The notes beneath the pieces were generated by a model. It saw only the letters and a program-made list of their open reading frames with translations. It was not told the DNA's origin and ran no database searches. A program made the position numbers and the translations under genes. This document shows, piece after piece, positions 28,456 through 37,247 of a DNA stretch of 64,000 nucleotides. The DNA comes from Bacillota bacterium (lineage in GTDB: Bacteria; Bacillota; Proteinivoracia; UBA4975; VEMY01): assembly GCA_009711825.1 (NCBI GenBank), contig VEMY01000039.1, forward strand, positions 1 through 64,000, in the 5' to 3' direction. Positions within the stretch are counted from its first letter, which is position 1. Each line of letters begins with the position of its first letter.

Positions 28456-29260
28456 GGCCTGCAACCGCCAGTTGTTGGCTGGCATTATTCTCGTTGGCCT
28501 GATGACACTCCTAACGATTGTTGGATATTTCTATACACCCCACTCGCCCAATGAAATGGAAATCTCCCGACGCCTGGAGGCGCCCTCGGGCCAGCACCTG
28601 TTGGGGACAGATAATTATGGCCGGGATATTCTCAGCCGAATTATGGTTGGCGGCCGTCCCGCCTTCCAGGCCGGTCTGGTGGCTGTAGCCCTGGGTCTGT
28701 CGCTGGGGATTTTATGGGGTGCCCTGGCCGGTTATTATCGGGGCTGGCTTGAAGAGTTGCTAATGCGCCTGGCCGATGGATTTTATGCTTTGCCGGCAAT
28801 TCTCATGGCCCTGCTGGCGACCACCCTCTTCGGACCAGGCCAGGCCAGCATCCTGGTGGCAGTGGCCGTCGCCAATGTTCCAATCTTTGCCCGCATTACC
28901 AGGGCCAGCTTCCTCTCCCTCCGGGAGCGAGAGTTTGTTGACGCAGCCCGGGCCCTGGGGTTATCCAACCGGCGCATTATTTTCCGGCACATCTTGCCCA
29001 ATGCCCTTTCACCTTTGCTGGTTCAGGCCAGCGTCAGCTTTGCAGCCGCTGTGCTGGCCGAGGCCTCCCTCAGCTACCTGGGGCTAGGCACCCAACCGCC
29101 CGATGCCAGTTGGGGCAGGATGCTCCGGGAAGCCCAGGCCTTTGCCGATCATGCGCTTGGAAGCGCCCTCTATCCTGGAGTTGCAATCGCCCTGACCGTT
29201 CTTGGCTTTAACCAATTGGGCGACGGCCTCAGGGACATTCTAGACCCGAGACTGAAATAG
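28448..29260 (+). CDS. ABC transporter permease, DppC/OppC type
   Basis: A 270-residue permease. It begins with a single helix and HSPNEMEISRRLEAPSGQHLLGTDNYGRDI, a typical DppC N-terminus, and has the EAA loop REFVDAARALGLSNRRIIFRH. No ATP-binding gene follows; a terminator ends the operon and the next gene is an MFS transporter. Confidence 0.94.
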   Translation: MIRACNRQLLAGIILVGLMTLLTIVGYFYTPHSPNEMEISRRLEAPSGQHLLGTDNYGRDILSRIMVGGRPAFQAGLVAVALGLSLGILWGALAGYYRGWLEELLMRLADGFYALPAILMALLATTLFGPGQASILVAVAVANVPIFARITRASFLSLREREFVDAARALGLSNRRIIFRHILPNALSPLLVQASVSFAAAVLAEASLSYLGLGTQPPDASWGRMLREAQAFADHALGSALYPGVAIALTVLGFNQLGDGLRDILDPRLK

Positions 29261-29286
29261 CTGTCTTCAGGCAGCTATTTTTATTT
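29255..29286 (+). terminator. Terminator of the TetR-ABC operon
   Basis: AAATAGCTG-TCTTCAGG-CAGCTATTT followed by TTATTT; starts at the permease stop codon. Confidence 0.85.
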
Positions 29287-29358
29287 ACACTAATTGCAGG
29301 AAAACACTGCCTGGTTGCTGAATCTTATTACTCATAATATCTTACAGGGGAGGATGTC

Positions 29359-29397
29359 ATGAAAATGATGATTGTTAAGGAAGGGCTCCGTCGATGA
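29359..29397 (+). CDS. Possible 12-codon leader peptide before the MFS gene
   Basis: ATG at 29359 with AGGGGAGGATGTC just upstream encodes MKMMIVKEGLRR and stops at TGA 29395-29397, overlapping the MFS start (ATGA). The Shine-Dalgarno site is stronger than the one before the MFS start. It could couple translation of the transporter; whether it is translated is unknown. Confidence 0.4.
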   Translation: MKMMIVKEGLRR

Positions 29398-30686
29398 CAA
29401 CGGCGCAGGGAGGTAAAAAGGCGCCGAACACTGAAAACGGCCAAGACGAGAAAAAGTTCTCCTACGCGAAAATCTGGTGGATTGGCTTTGGCTTCCTGGG
29501 TGTTCAGCTGGCATTCACCGCTTACAATGGTTTTTTGCCCCTGATGTACCGCGAGTTCTTTGACTCCCGATTCCTTGTCGGTCTGCTAATGGGCACCGAT
29601 AACCTGATTGGCCTACTGCTTATACCAATAATCGGCGCCTGGTCCGACCGGATCAACTCACCCCTGGGCCGACGCCTGCCCTTCATTGTCATAGCAACTC
29701 CTATCGCGGCCCTGACCTTCTTTGCTATTCCCTTCGCTGCCGCTATGCTCTGGACGCTGATTATCACTGAAGTAGTGTTTACCGCCGCGATGCATTCATA
29801 CCGGGGCCCTGTCATCTCACTGATGCCCGACCACACCCCGCCGGAAAAACGTTCCCCCGCCAATGGCATCATCAATCTGATGGGCGGTATCGGGACCTTG
29901 ATCAGCTTCGCAGTCCTAGCGCCCCTCTATGATGTCGATCCGCGGTTGACCTTTGGTATCAGCTCCGTCGTTCTGTTCCTGACTTTAATTATTGTCTGGC
30001 TAACTGCCGATCGGCACCCGCCCTATATCGATAACTCGCCCCGGGCATCAACTAACCCGATTAAGGACGCGGTCCATGGGATTGGCATCCTACTGCGGCC
30101 AGCCAACTTTGGTCAGTTTCTGATTCTTGCGGCGATGCTGGCATATTTTATTGGCTATGCCGGTCTGAACAATATGTTCCCGATTTATGGGGTAGAGACC
30201 CTGGGCGTCACCGAAGGCACTGCCAACTTCATTCTTACTTCCTTTGCAGGTTCTTTTATCGCTTTCGCGCTGGTAGCGGGGACGATTGGCTCCCGCATCG
30301 GTAAAATCCCTGCCATGTTATGGGGCCTGGTAATCGTACCGATTCTGTTTTTACTGGCGATTCCAGTCCGCGATCCCTGGGTAATTGCCGGGATCTTTGT
30401 GCTGGGTGGCTTTGGCTGGGCGATGGTCAATGTTCAGGCTATGCCGCTGATCGCCGATTTTGGCGGCCGCGACCAAATTGGATTCTATATCGGACTCTAT
30501 TATGTTTTTACGATGATCGGCCAGATGATTGGCCCCTCCATCCTCGGTCTTGCCATGGACCTAGTAGGTAACAGCGGTATGTTCATCGCTGGCGCCACCT
30601 TCTTCTTCCTAGGCTTCCTGTTGCTGCGCGCTGGCCAGCACCGCCTGCAGGCAGATCCCGAGCAACTGGCCCGCAAGGCCCACTAA
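29394..30686 (+). CDS. MFS transporter
   Basis: A 430-residue, 12-helix MFS protein. The inter-helix loops carry GAWSDRINSPLGRRLPFIV (an A-like motif) and GPVISLMPDHTPPEKRSPANG, which resemble sugar-type or GPH-like carriers. The substrate is not readable from sequence. It follows the peptide ABC operon by 130 bases, behind its terminator, so it is a separate unit. Its start overlaps the possible leader peptide. Confidence 0.88.
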   Translation: MTTAQGGKKAPNTENGQDEKKFSYAKIWWIGFGFLGVQLAFTAYNGFLPLMYREFFDSRFLVGLLMGTDNLIGLLLIPIIGAWSDRINSPLGRRLPFIVIATPIAALTFFAIPFAAAMLWTLIITEVVFTAAMHSYRGPVISLMPDHTPPEKRSPANGIINLMGGIGTLISFAVLAPLYDVDPRLTFGISSVVLFLTLIIVWLTADRHPPYIDNSPRASTNPIKDAVHGIGILLRPANFGQFLILAAMLAYFIGYAGLNNMFPIYGVETLGVTEGTANFILTSFAGSFIAFALVAGTIGSRIGKIPAMLWGLVIVPILFLLAIPVRDPWVIAGIFVLGGFGWAMVNVQAMPLIADFGGRDQIGFYIGLYYVFTMIGQMIGPSILGLAMDLVGNSGMFIAGATFFFLGFLLLRAGQHRLQADPEQLARKAH

Positions 30687-30702
30687 TTATTTCTACACAT
30701 CC

Positions 30703-30733
30703 AAAACTCCCGCCGCGAGCGGGAGTTTTATTT
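30703..30733. terminator. Bidirectional terminator between the MFS and protease genes
   Basis: AAAACTCCCGC-CGCGA-GCGGGAGTTTT between convergent genes. Confidence 0.9.
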
Positions 30734-31466
30734 AGAGGACGACAGCGCGCCAGGCCGCTTCGGGGTCGCCGTTACATTGCTGTGTAAGCTTACGCTGCAG
30801 TGAGCGCTGGTAGTATTCAGCGACAACCGCCCCGGGCACGGCAAAGCCGAGGTTAGCAACCGGCACATTCTTGCCCTGGCCGGTCCAGACTTCTTTGAAA
30901 GTTGGCAAGCCCACCAGACGGCCGAGATCGTCGAACAGTCCCCCCCCGGAATTCCCGGGATTGATGGACGCATCGGTCTGCACATAGGACCGATTATTTA
31001 CTTCCCGGTTTAGGTAAGAAACAATACCGCGTGTGATTGTATGCTTGTTGCCCAAGGGGTGCCCAATCGCATAAACATCCTGGCCTACATAGACCTCAGG
31101 TGCAATTTCCACCCCGTAATAGCGATCGTCCGGCGTCACTTTGATAATCGCCACATCCTGCTCATATTCACCGGTGATAAACTCCGCCTCCGCCTCACTG
31201 CCCCAGGCAGTCCGCACCAAAAGCCGGTTGCACACACCCCGGCCGTCGGAGATGACATGGGCATTTGTAGCGATATGGCCATTGCTGTCCAGCATCACCC
31301 CGGAGCCAAAGCCGCCGCAGGCGTGAATTGTTACAACCCGTTCGGCCATCGCTTCCAGCCGGCGCTGGCGCAGGCCATATATCTTTGCAAAATCCTCGTT
31401 GTCACCGGGGCTCGCTGAGAGCGCAAGTTTAAGTTCTTCCCGGTACATTTCTTGAATCGATTCCAA
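30732..31466 (-). CDS. Trypsin-like serine protease (HtrA/S1C type) without signal peptide or PDZ
   Basis: A 244-residue protease. The triad is visible as His in TNAHVI, Asp in QDVAIIKV and Ser in NPGNSGGGLFDDLG. There is no N-terminal membrane segment and no PDZ domain, unlike secreted HtrA/DegP, so it should act in the cytoplasm. TTG at 31466 is chosen because GAGAGGAGGAA lies just upstream; the frame stays open to 31502. It is convergent with the MFS gene. Confidence 0.82.
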   Translation of the reverse strand: MESIQEMYREELKLALSASPGDNEDFAKIYGLRQRRLEAMAERVVTIHACGGFGSGVMLDSNGHIATNAHVISDGRGVCNRLLVRTAWGSEAEAEFITGEYEQDVAIIKVTPDDRYYGVEIAPEVYVGQDVYAIGHPLGNKHTITRGIVSYLNREVNNRSYVQTDASINPGNSGGGLFDDLGRLVGLPTFKEVWTGQGKNVPVANLGFAVPGAVVAEYYQRSLQRKLTQQCNGDPEAAWRAVVL

Positions 31467-31564
31467 ACTGATTCCTCCTCTCGCTTCCACTATATGCGGC
31501 ACTTGTCTACGGTGTCAGGCATAACCAACGCAAATTCGCCGTAATAATGAGCGAGGTGAGAATG

Positions 31565-31819
31565 ATGGATATCTATGATGAGGAGTATATCCGGGAACAA
31601 GCCCGACTGGCGGCGCGCAAAGACGCCCAACCGCCTCCAAGCCAAAAAAACAACCGCCCCTGGCTTACCTGGGCGGTGATGTTACCGCTATTTATCTACA
31701 CAGTCTATGTGTTGGCGGAGGTTATCGGTATTCGCCTATCGGTATTTATGGAACAGGACTTCCTGGGCTTCGCCCTGGCGCTGACGCTGCTGTTTATTTG
31801 GTTACTCCGCCGCAAGTGA
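31565..31819 (+). CDS. Small membrane protein, unknown function
   Basis: About 84 residues. A charged start (MDIYDEEYIREQARLAARKD) is followed by a Pro/Gln stretch and two membrane helices (about 37-55 and 61-81), ending LLRRK. The start at 31565 is six bases after GAGGTG; 31562 and 31547 are in frame. Its last 18 bases overlap the 3' end of the convergent lipoprotein gene. Confidence 0.65.
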   Translation: MDIYDEEYIREQARLAARKDAQPPPSQKNNRPWLTWAVMLPLFIYTVYVLAEVIGIRLSVFMEQDFLGFALALTLLFIWLLRRK

Positions 31820-32185
31820 GTCGGATAATTGAGCAATCTGAGCGCTGAGCTCTTCTGAGAGCAGGTAGAAGCGATTGCGCTCAGTTCCATCAGTCAACAG
31901 AACCTCGGTCAAATCTTCCCTGATCCGGTTCATTCGAACTATCCGGCTGTCTTCGGTAACCAAGGTCAGGCGATGGGTGGCGCGTCCGCTTCTGGCCTGA
32001 GAGCGGATTTGAGCATCATTAAACGCCTGGAGCAAAGATTTCACTTGCTCCCCATAGGCAGCTGGTAAATAATCCCCGGTGGTGCGCAAAAGAATGATCT
32101 CTTCCGCCTCCAGATGCAGGGCTTTGCCGCCACATCCCGCCAGCATCAGGACCAGTAAAATGCAGACAATTGTTTTCAGTCGCAC
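31802..32185 (-). CDS. Small lipoprotein, unknown function
   Basis: A 127-residue protein with a signal peptide and lipobox LAGC (Cys18). The body is about 105 residues, mixed alpha/beta, with no family I recognise. An AGGAGGTGG-type site precedes the ATG. The 3' end overlaps the convergent small membrane protein gene. Confidence 0.75.
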   Translation of the reverse strand: MRLKTIVCILLVLMLAGCGGKALHLEAEEIILLRTTGDYLPAAYGEQVKSLLQAFNDAQIRSQARSGRATHRLTLVTEDSRIVRMNRIREDLTEVLLTDGTERNRFYLLSEELSAQIAQLSDSLAAE

Positions 32186-32288
32186 AGGCGACCACCTCCT
32201 GGTCTAAATATAGCCCCGAACCAAAATATTATTCATTGCCCTTAAATATGACACAGGCATGCGGTATACTGGGGGCGGAGGTGTTTAC

Positions 32289-33257
32289 ATGGCTCTTCGC
32301 TTTCGCAGAAGCATACGGATAGCCAAAGGAGTGCGGATAAATTTAAGCAAAGGCGGTATCGGTGTCAGCGCCGGTGTCCCCGGCGCCCGGGTTGGCACGG
32401 GGCCCCGGGGAGCGTACACCTCGGCCGGCATTCCCGGCTCCGGGATTTATGCTATCAATTATCATGGTAAAGGCAAACGGACAGTAGCTGGACAAACTCA
32501 GACCCGCCAGGTCCGGCAACAGACTGGACAACCCTATCAATCGGCTTTTGCCCTCAGTCCCCCCAAAGGCTTGAATTGGTATGTGGGCCCCCTAGGAATT
32601 GGCATACTCACATTTGTCCTCTTGGTCTCCCTCAATTGGATGAGTTTGATCGGGATACCCGCCACCATCCTCTGGTTCCGCAGCGCGCGCAACTCCGCAT
32701 CTGCCCGGGCCCGCAGACATTGGCTGCAAGCAGTATCCCTTGAAAAACAAGGAGAGTTTGACAGCGCCCTGGAACAGCTCCAGATGGTGGCAGAACTGCT
32801 CCCCCAGGCAGACTTAACTGCTCCTATGGCAAAAATTGCCCTGGAAGCGCAAAACACAGACCTGGCTTTAGACCTTTTTGACCAATGGCTGCCCGCTGCC
32901 AAGCCCAAGCAACTGGTGGAGGCCGCTCTGCTCCTGATGGAAGCGGAACAGTGGGAAAAGGCGGTGACAGTCTTCCAACGTCTGCCCGATGATATCAGGC
33001 AAAATATCATTGTGATTAACCTCCAAGCCCACTGCTTGCTGGAAGCCGGGAAGCCCAAAATTGCCCTGGAACTGCTCAGGACCGGCCCCACCCGGCGCCG
33101 GAAGATGGACCCGGACCTGGTGGAGTTTCGTTATCTACTGGGCAAAGCAATGATTCTCAGCGGCCAGAAGGCGCGGGGCAAAGATCAACTGCGCCGGGTG
33201 CTGGCGGTGGATATGGATTATAAGGACGCAGCCGAACTCTTAGCGGCTGCAGAGTAA
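32289..33257 (+). CDS. DUF4236 protein with C-terminal TPR-like repeats
   Basis: A 322-residue protein. The N-terminus, RFRRSIRIAKGVRINLSKGG, with GVSAGVPGARVGTGPRG, is DUF4236. Two close membrane helices follow (about 97-125), then a helical repeat region (about 140-320) with TPR-like spacing. DUF4236 has no established function; the repeats suggest a scaffold. The ATG at 32289 has GGAGG seven to eight bases upstream. Confidence 0.82.
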   Translation: MALRFRRSIRIAKGVRINLSKGGIGVSAGVPGARVGTGPRGAYTSAGIPGSGIYAINYHGKGKRTVAGQTQTRQVRQQTGQPYQSAFALSPPKGLNWYVGPLGIGILTFVLLVSLNWMSLIGIPATILWFRSARNSASARARRHWLQAVSLEKQGEFDSALEQLQMVAELLPQADLTAPMAKIALEAQNTDLALDLFDQWLPAAKPKQLVEAALLLMEAEQWEKAVTVFQRLPDDIRQNIIVINLQAHCLLEAGKPKIALELLRTGPTRRRKMDPDLVEFRYLLGKAMILSGQKARGKDQLRRVLAVDMDYKDAAELLAAAE

Positions 33258-33260
33258 AGA

Positions 33261-33292
33261 ACGGCCTGCCGACCTGGCAGGCTGTTTCGTTT
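33261..33292 (+). terminator. Weak terminator after the DUF4236 gene
   Basis: GCCTGCC-GACCT-GGCAGGC followed by TGTTTCGTTT. Confidence 0.5.
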
Positions 33293-33316
33293 GTAACGGA
33301 TGTATCCCGGCATTGC

Positions 33317-34459
33317 TTAGTATTCGGGATTGGTCAGAGTGCCGATACGACGGAGGTTTACTCTGACCTCCAGAGATATTTCCGCATTCTCGTAGTAATC
33401 ACACCATTCTTCCACGCCGCTGAACCACTTGGGATGCTGAACACGGACAAAGCGCCCAAGGCCAAGGATATCTGAGCGCCAGCGCTGGGTTCTGCGCAGC
33501 ATATCCAGAGCGTTACCCTGAATATCCCGGGCGAGCTGGGTTTCTATTTCATCAAAAATACCATCCTCTAGAGCATCTAGCTTTGCATTCATATCGAGGA
33601 TATCGATGTCTGCCTCTAGCGAGACATGAAAATGCACCCTGTTGTCAATTATTTTAGAACGAACCTTGCGGTTTGCCCGTTTAATAAGAACTGAGGTGAG
33701 CACATCATTTTGTCCCGCCACATCCACCTGTGTGTAGAATCTGCTCCTCCTAGGCTGCTGTGTAAGCATCAAATAATGCGGTATATCGCTATCGCCAAGA
33801 TTCCCCACCATTGAGCCGGATGCGTCCATTACTGCCAGTCCGGAAATTAAAAGGCCTGTTCTATCGTCTTCATGACCGGTAATTTCCACTAATGGCACCA
33901 CAGAACTTATACCTGGATCGGACTGTCGGAACCAGTATCTAGAGGCTGTGACATGAGGAATCAGGCCGTTGTTTACATTCTTTTCCAATAAATTCATCAA
34001 ATACACTGCAACCCGTGTTTCTTCTGACGGCTCAAGCTGCAACACATATTGAGCCGGGTCTCCCCGAACAATGGCCAGTGAAGCGTTGGGATTCATGTCC
34101 ATTTGTTGGTCAACTTCCACCATAACCTCATGCATGCGTCCGGTCCTGGCCATTTCCTCGCTAAATACCAGCACGCCAACCTGACCCAAAACCAGAAAGT
34201 TCTGGTGTTGGCGTTGCGCATTAAAATATGCCTGGGAAAAAGTATATCCCTGGACAGTTGTTTTGTTGGTCGAGTGGGTGGCTGTATCAGAAAATACCGG
34301 GTTTGTAGTAGTGACAGTTAACAGCTCTTTGTCCTCTTCATCCAAATCAAAGCCGATGGCAAAGGCCAAGGCCAATTCCTCAACAATTCGCAGGTCCCAG
34401 CAGCCTGAATTGAATAGCAGGGAACAACATAACAACCCCAAGATTAGACGCTTAATCAA
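33317..34459 (-). CDS. Spore germination lipoprotein, GerAC type
   Basis: About 380 residues. A signal peptide ends in lipobox NSGC, followed by WDLRIVEELALAFAIGFD, the Ger(x)C start. The body matches the three-domain Ger(x)C fold. It is the third partner of the nutrient receptor in the spore inner membrane. TTG at 34459 is chosen: AAGGAGG lies six bases upstream and it overlaps the end of the B gene. An ATG at 34480 is in frame. Confidence 0.9.
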   Translation of the reverse strand: MIKRLILGLLCCSLLFNSGCWDLRIVEELALAFAIGFDLDEEDKELLTVTTTNPVFSDTATHSTNKTTVQGYTFSQAYFNAQRQHQNFLVLGQVGVLVFSEEMARTGRMHEVMVEVDQQMDMNPNASLAIVRGDPAQYVLQLEPSEETRVAVYLMNLLEKNVNNGLIPHVTASRYWFRQSDPGISSVVPLVEITGHEDDRTGLLISGLAVMDASGSMVGNLGDSDIPHYLMLTQQPRRSRFYTQVDVAGQNDVLTSVLIKRANRKVRSKIIDNRVHFHVSLEADIDILDMNAKLDALEDGIFDEIETQLARDIQGNALDMLRRTQRWRSDILGLGRFVRVQHPKWFSGVEEWCDYYENAEISLEVRVNLRRIGTLTNPEY

Positions 34460-35561
34460 TCTTTTCCTCCTTACTCTCATCCAACCCCCGGATTTTTGCT
34501 ACCAGCAGTAATAAGCCTGTCAAACCCAAAATTCCGAAAAGCCCCCACCTACCAATTTGGTCACCCAGTTCAAAAACCTCGCTTAACCGCTCGGGAATAA
34601 TCGCCACGGCATAGACCACCGGCCAGGCCACCAGCGCCCAGATATCATGATAATGATGTCGGGTAAGCGTCGCCAAAGTAAATGTTCCTGCATAATATTG
34701 GATTGCTACGAGCCCAATCACCTGGGCAGTCCAGATAAACAGTACAAGATTATCCACCCTTTGAATAAATGGCAAAGTCCCCACACGCAAATAATTCATT
34801 AGTGGCCAGGTTTGCAAAAGTGTGTGCTCCACTCCCAACACACCAAAAGTAAGAAAAACATTTCCCGCATATAGAACTGTTATCACCGTCAGCGCCAGCA
34901 AAGTTATCCGCAAAACCCTATCTCGATTAATAATAAATGGAAAAAATACCAAAAGCACCTCAAACCCCAAAAAAGCAAAGCTTGCATCAGGTATAGCTGA
35001 CAAAATTGCGGGCAAGCCCTCTGCCCCTACCGGCCGTAAGTTGAGAATGTCGAACTCTGCAAGGGGAACAAGGTAAACGAATATTACAGTGCCTGTCATA
35101 TATACGACTAATTCCATCAACCGTCCCAGAGTAACCGCCCCCATGCGGCTGATGTAAACAACGGGAACCAAATTTGCCAACAAAAAAACGGGTTGCGGTG
35201 TCCATATCAAGGTCCAGGTTGTCGCAAGTTCAGTAAATATTCGGAGAGCTACCCCGCTAATGCCGATTGCATAAATAGCATACATAACAGAAACCAGTGC
35301 TCCCAAGGGCCGACCTAAAATCAGTACGCTGAACTCAGGCAATGTTTTGGTTGGAAATTTTCGGCACAACAACCAGACAAACGCGGCCATTGCCCAAGTT
35401 GCCGCCCCGGCAATTAATATACTGATCCAGCCATCTCTTCCCGCAGTTTCAGCAATAGTACGTGGTAGGGTTGTGATGCCGGCGCCGAGAATTGTACAGA
35501 TAAGCACGGAGGCCCATTGAAAATCACTGAGTCCGTATTTTTTAGCGTCCCTCATCTTCAT
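34452..35561 (-). CDS. Spore germination receptor subunit, GerAB type
   Basis: About 369 residues with ten predicted helices of the amino acid permease superfamily. It starts with a Lys/Arg-rich segment, then YGLSDFQWASVLICTILGAGI. It is the integral B subunit that binds the germinant or forms the channel with GerAA. The start is one of ATG 35561 or 35555, both behind GGGAGTTGAGG. It overlaps the A gene and the C gene, so the three are translationally coupled. Confidence 0.9.
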   Translation of the reverse strand: MKMRDAKKYGLSDFQWASVLICTILGAGITTLPRTIAETAGRDGWISILIAGAATWAMAAFVWLLCRKFPTKTLPEFSVLILGRPLGALVSVMYAIYAIGISGVALRIFTELATTWTLIWTPQPVFLLANLVPVVYISRMGAVTLGRLMELVVYMTGTVIFVYLVPLAEFDILNLRPVGAEGLPAILSAIPDASFAFLGFEVLLVFFPFIINRDRVLRITLLALTVITVLYAGNVFLTFGVLGVEHTLLQTWPLMNYLRVGTLPFIQRVDNLVLFIWTAQVIGLVAIQYYAGTFTLATLTRHHYHDIWALVAWPVVYAVAIIPERLSEVFELGDQIGRWGLFGILGLTGLLLLVAKIRGLDESKEEKID

Positions 35562-37092
35562 CTTCCTCAACTCCCTGCTGCCGGGTAATATTTTTCTCTG
35601 CGGTCAGTGCCGGGCGTTGACGCATCCAGCGCCAAGGGCGTCTGTATATATAGTCCCCCATATCCGAAATTCTCAGTGGTGCCACCGGTGACATGTACGG
35701 TACGCCCAAGGACTGGAGGTTACACAGATGGGCCAAAATCACCATCCAGGTGATCATGATTCCAAACCCTCAGAGATAACCCGCCATGACCAGGAGCGGA
35801 AAACGCAGAAAGCGAATCGCCAGGCTCGCTTCATAATTGGGAATACTGGAACCGGCCAAAAAAGATGTCGCCACCACTATCAATAGAACCGGGCTGACCA
35901 GCTGCGCGTCCACCGCCGCCTGGCCGAGAATCAAAGCGCCCACGATGCTCAAGGTAGGACCGATCGGCCCTGGCAGGCGAATACTGGCCTCCCGCAATAA
36001 TTCCACCGCACCCTCCAGTAGCAGTGCCTCGGTAATTGGCGAAAAAGGTACCGCTTGCCGGGTCTCGGCAATGAAGACAATGATACCCTGTGGTATCATT
36101 TCATAATGATAAGAAACCACAGCCGTATAGGCCGCAGTGGCGGTCGTGCCGAGTATAATTCCGATAAACCGCATCATTCGGGCCAACGTGCCATAAATGG
36201 AGTGCATATAGTAGTCTTCAGGAAGCTGGAAAAAGTCTGCCGCCGTCACTGGTGCCAGTAAGACAAATGGGCTACCGTCGGCGATAATGGCAATTTTGCC
36301 CTGCAATAAACCGCCTACTACTTTATCAGGCCGCTCGGTGCTTAGAAACAATGGGAACGGCGTGATTGTCCGCTCAGTAATTAACTCTGCTGTGGCGCCG
36401 GGATCCAGAATGCCATCGATATCAATAGCCGCAAGGCGTTCCTTTATCTCTTCCACTGTGTCCAGATTGCACACATCTTCGATGTAAGCAACGGCGATTT
36501 TAGTCCGACTGCGTCGGCCCACCTCCCTACAATGAACTTTCAGGTTTGGGTCGGGCAGCCGGCGGCGGATGAGGGCCAGACTCATTTGAATGACTTCCGT
36601 GAATCCCTCCCGGGGCCCCCGAATCAGCCTTTCCTGGATGGGCTCCTCGATGCCTCGCGACGGCCAGTTTTTGGTATCAATCATCGTAACTTCGGCGTAG
36701 CCGTCAAGTATTATTGCAACCTTACCTTGGAGAATATCGTTAGCAAATTCTCCAATGCGGGTAAAGGTGCTGCTCTCCCCCACCGCTAGCAAATCTGCTA
36801 TATGCCGGACTTGTTCGTTCTGTTGTTTGACCTCCAGTAGCTTGCTCACAATATCCCGGTTCAGAGTACTGCTATCCACCAGACCCTCAACATAGAGAAT
36901 GAGCGCCTGGCGCATGCCCATGGCCGGTACGACAACTTTCTTATACTTCACGTCATCGCAGTCTTTATATAGATTGCGCAACAGCTGCTCATCTGTTTTG
37001 AGTTTACCGGTTAGCTTATCGGGCTTTTGGCTGGTATTAGCTTTACTTCCCCGGATGTTGGGCTTCAATCTTGCAAGCAACTTTTTCAGCAC
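35542..37092 (-). CDS. Spore germination receptor subunit GerAA type, with in-frame UGA
   Basis: GerA-family A subunit. GTG at 37092 (GGGGGTGAGTTT upstream) opens a 440-codon frame that ends at TGA (35770-35772). The same frame then stays open for 75 more codons to 35542 and encodes the family's C-terminal segment (HLCNLQSLGVPYMSPVAPLR). Read through, the product is 516 residues, the normal length. The UGA lies inside a membrane segment, after PLLVMAGYL and before GFGIM. A 6-bp hairpin, ATCACC/GGTGAT with loop TGGAT, begins 15 bases after it. It may be a nonsense mutation, an error, readthrough or selenocysteine. Earlier starts up to 37548 are spurious. Confidence 0.75.
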
Positions 37093-37184
37093 AAACTCAC
37101 CCCCGTAATGCCTTCCACACGACTGCCCAGCATACATCCCGCTCCTTAACCAATTTGCATATAGTACCTTGCCCGTTTTATTCC

Positions 37185-37204
37185 GTTTACATACCCGTGT
37201 AAAC
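37185..37204. repeat. 20-base inverted repeat upstream of the gerA-type operon
   Basis: GTTTACA-TACCCG-TGTAAAC: perfect seven-base arms about 95 bases before the GerAA start, beside the terminator of the DUF401 gene. It could be an operator. No sporulation-sigma promoter could be fixed with confidence nearby. Confidence 0.4.
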
Positions 37205-37212
37205 CGCAGGAT

Positions 37213-37244
37213 AAAAAAACGCGGCAGACATAAAGTCTGCCACG
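37213..37244 (-). terminator. Terminator of the DUF401 gene
   Basis: Minus-strand GTGGCAGAC-TTTAT-GTCTGCCGC followed by seven T. Confidence 0.92.
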
Positions 37245-37247
37245 CCT

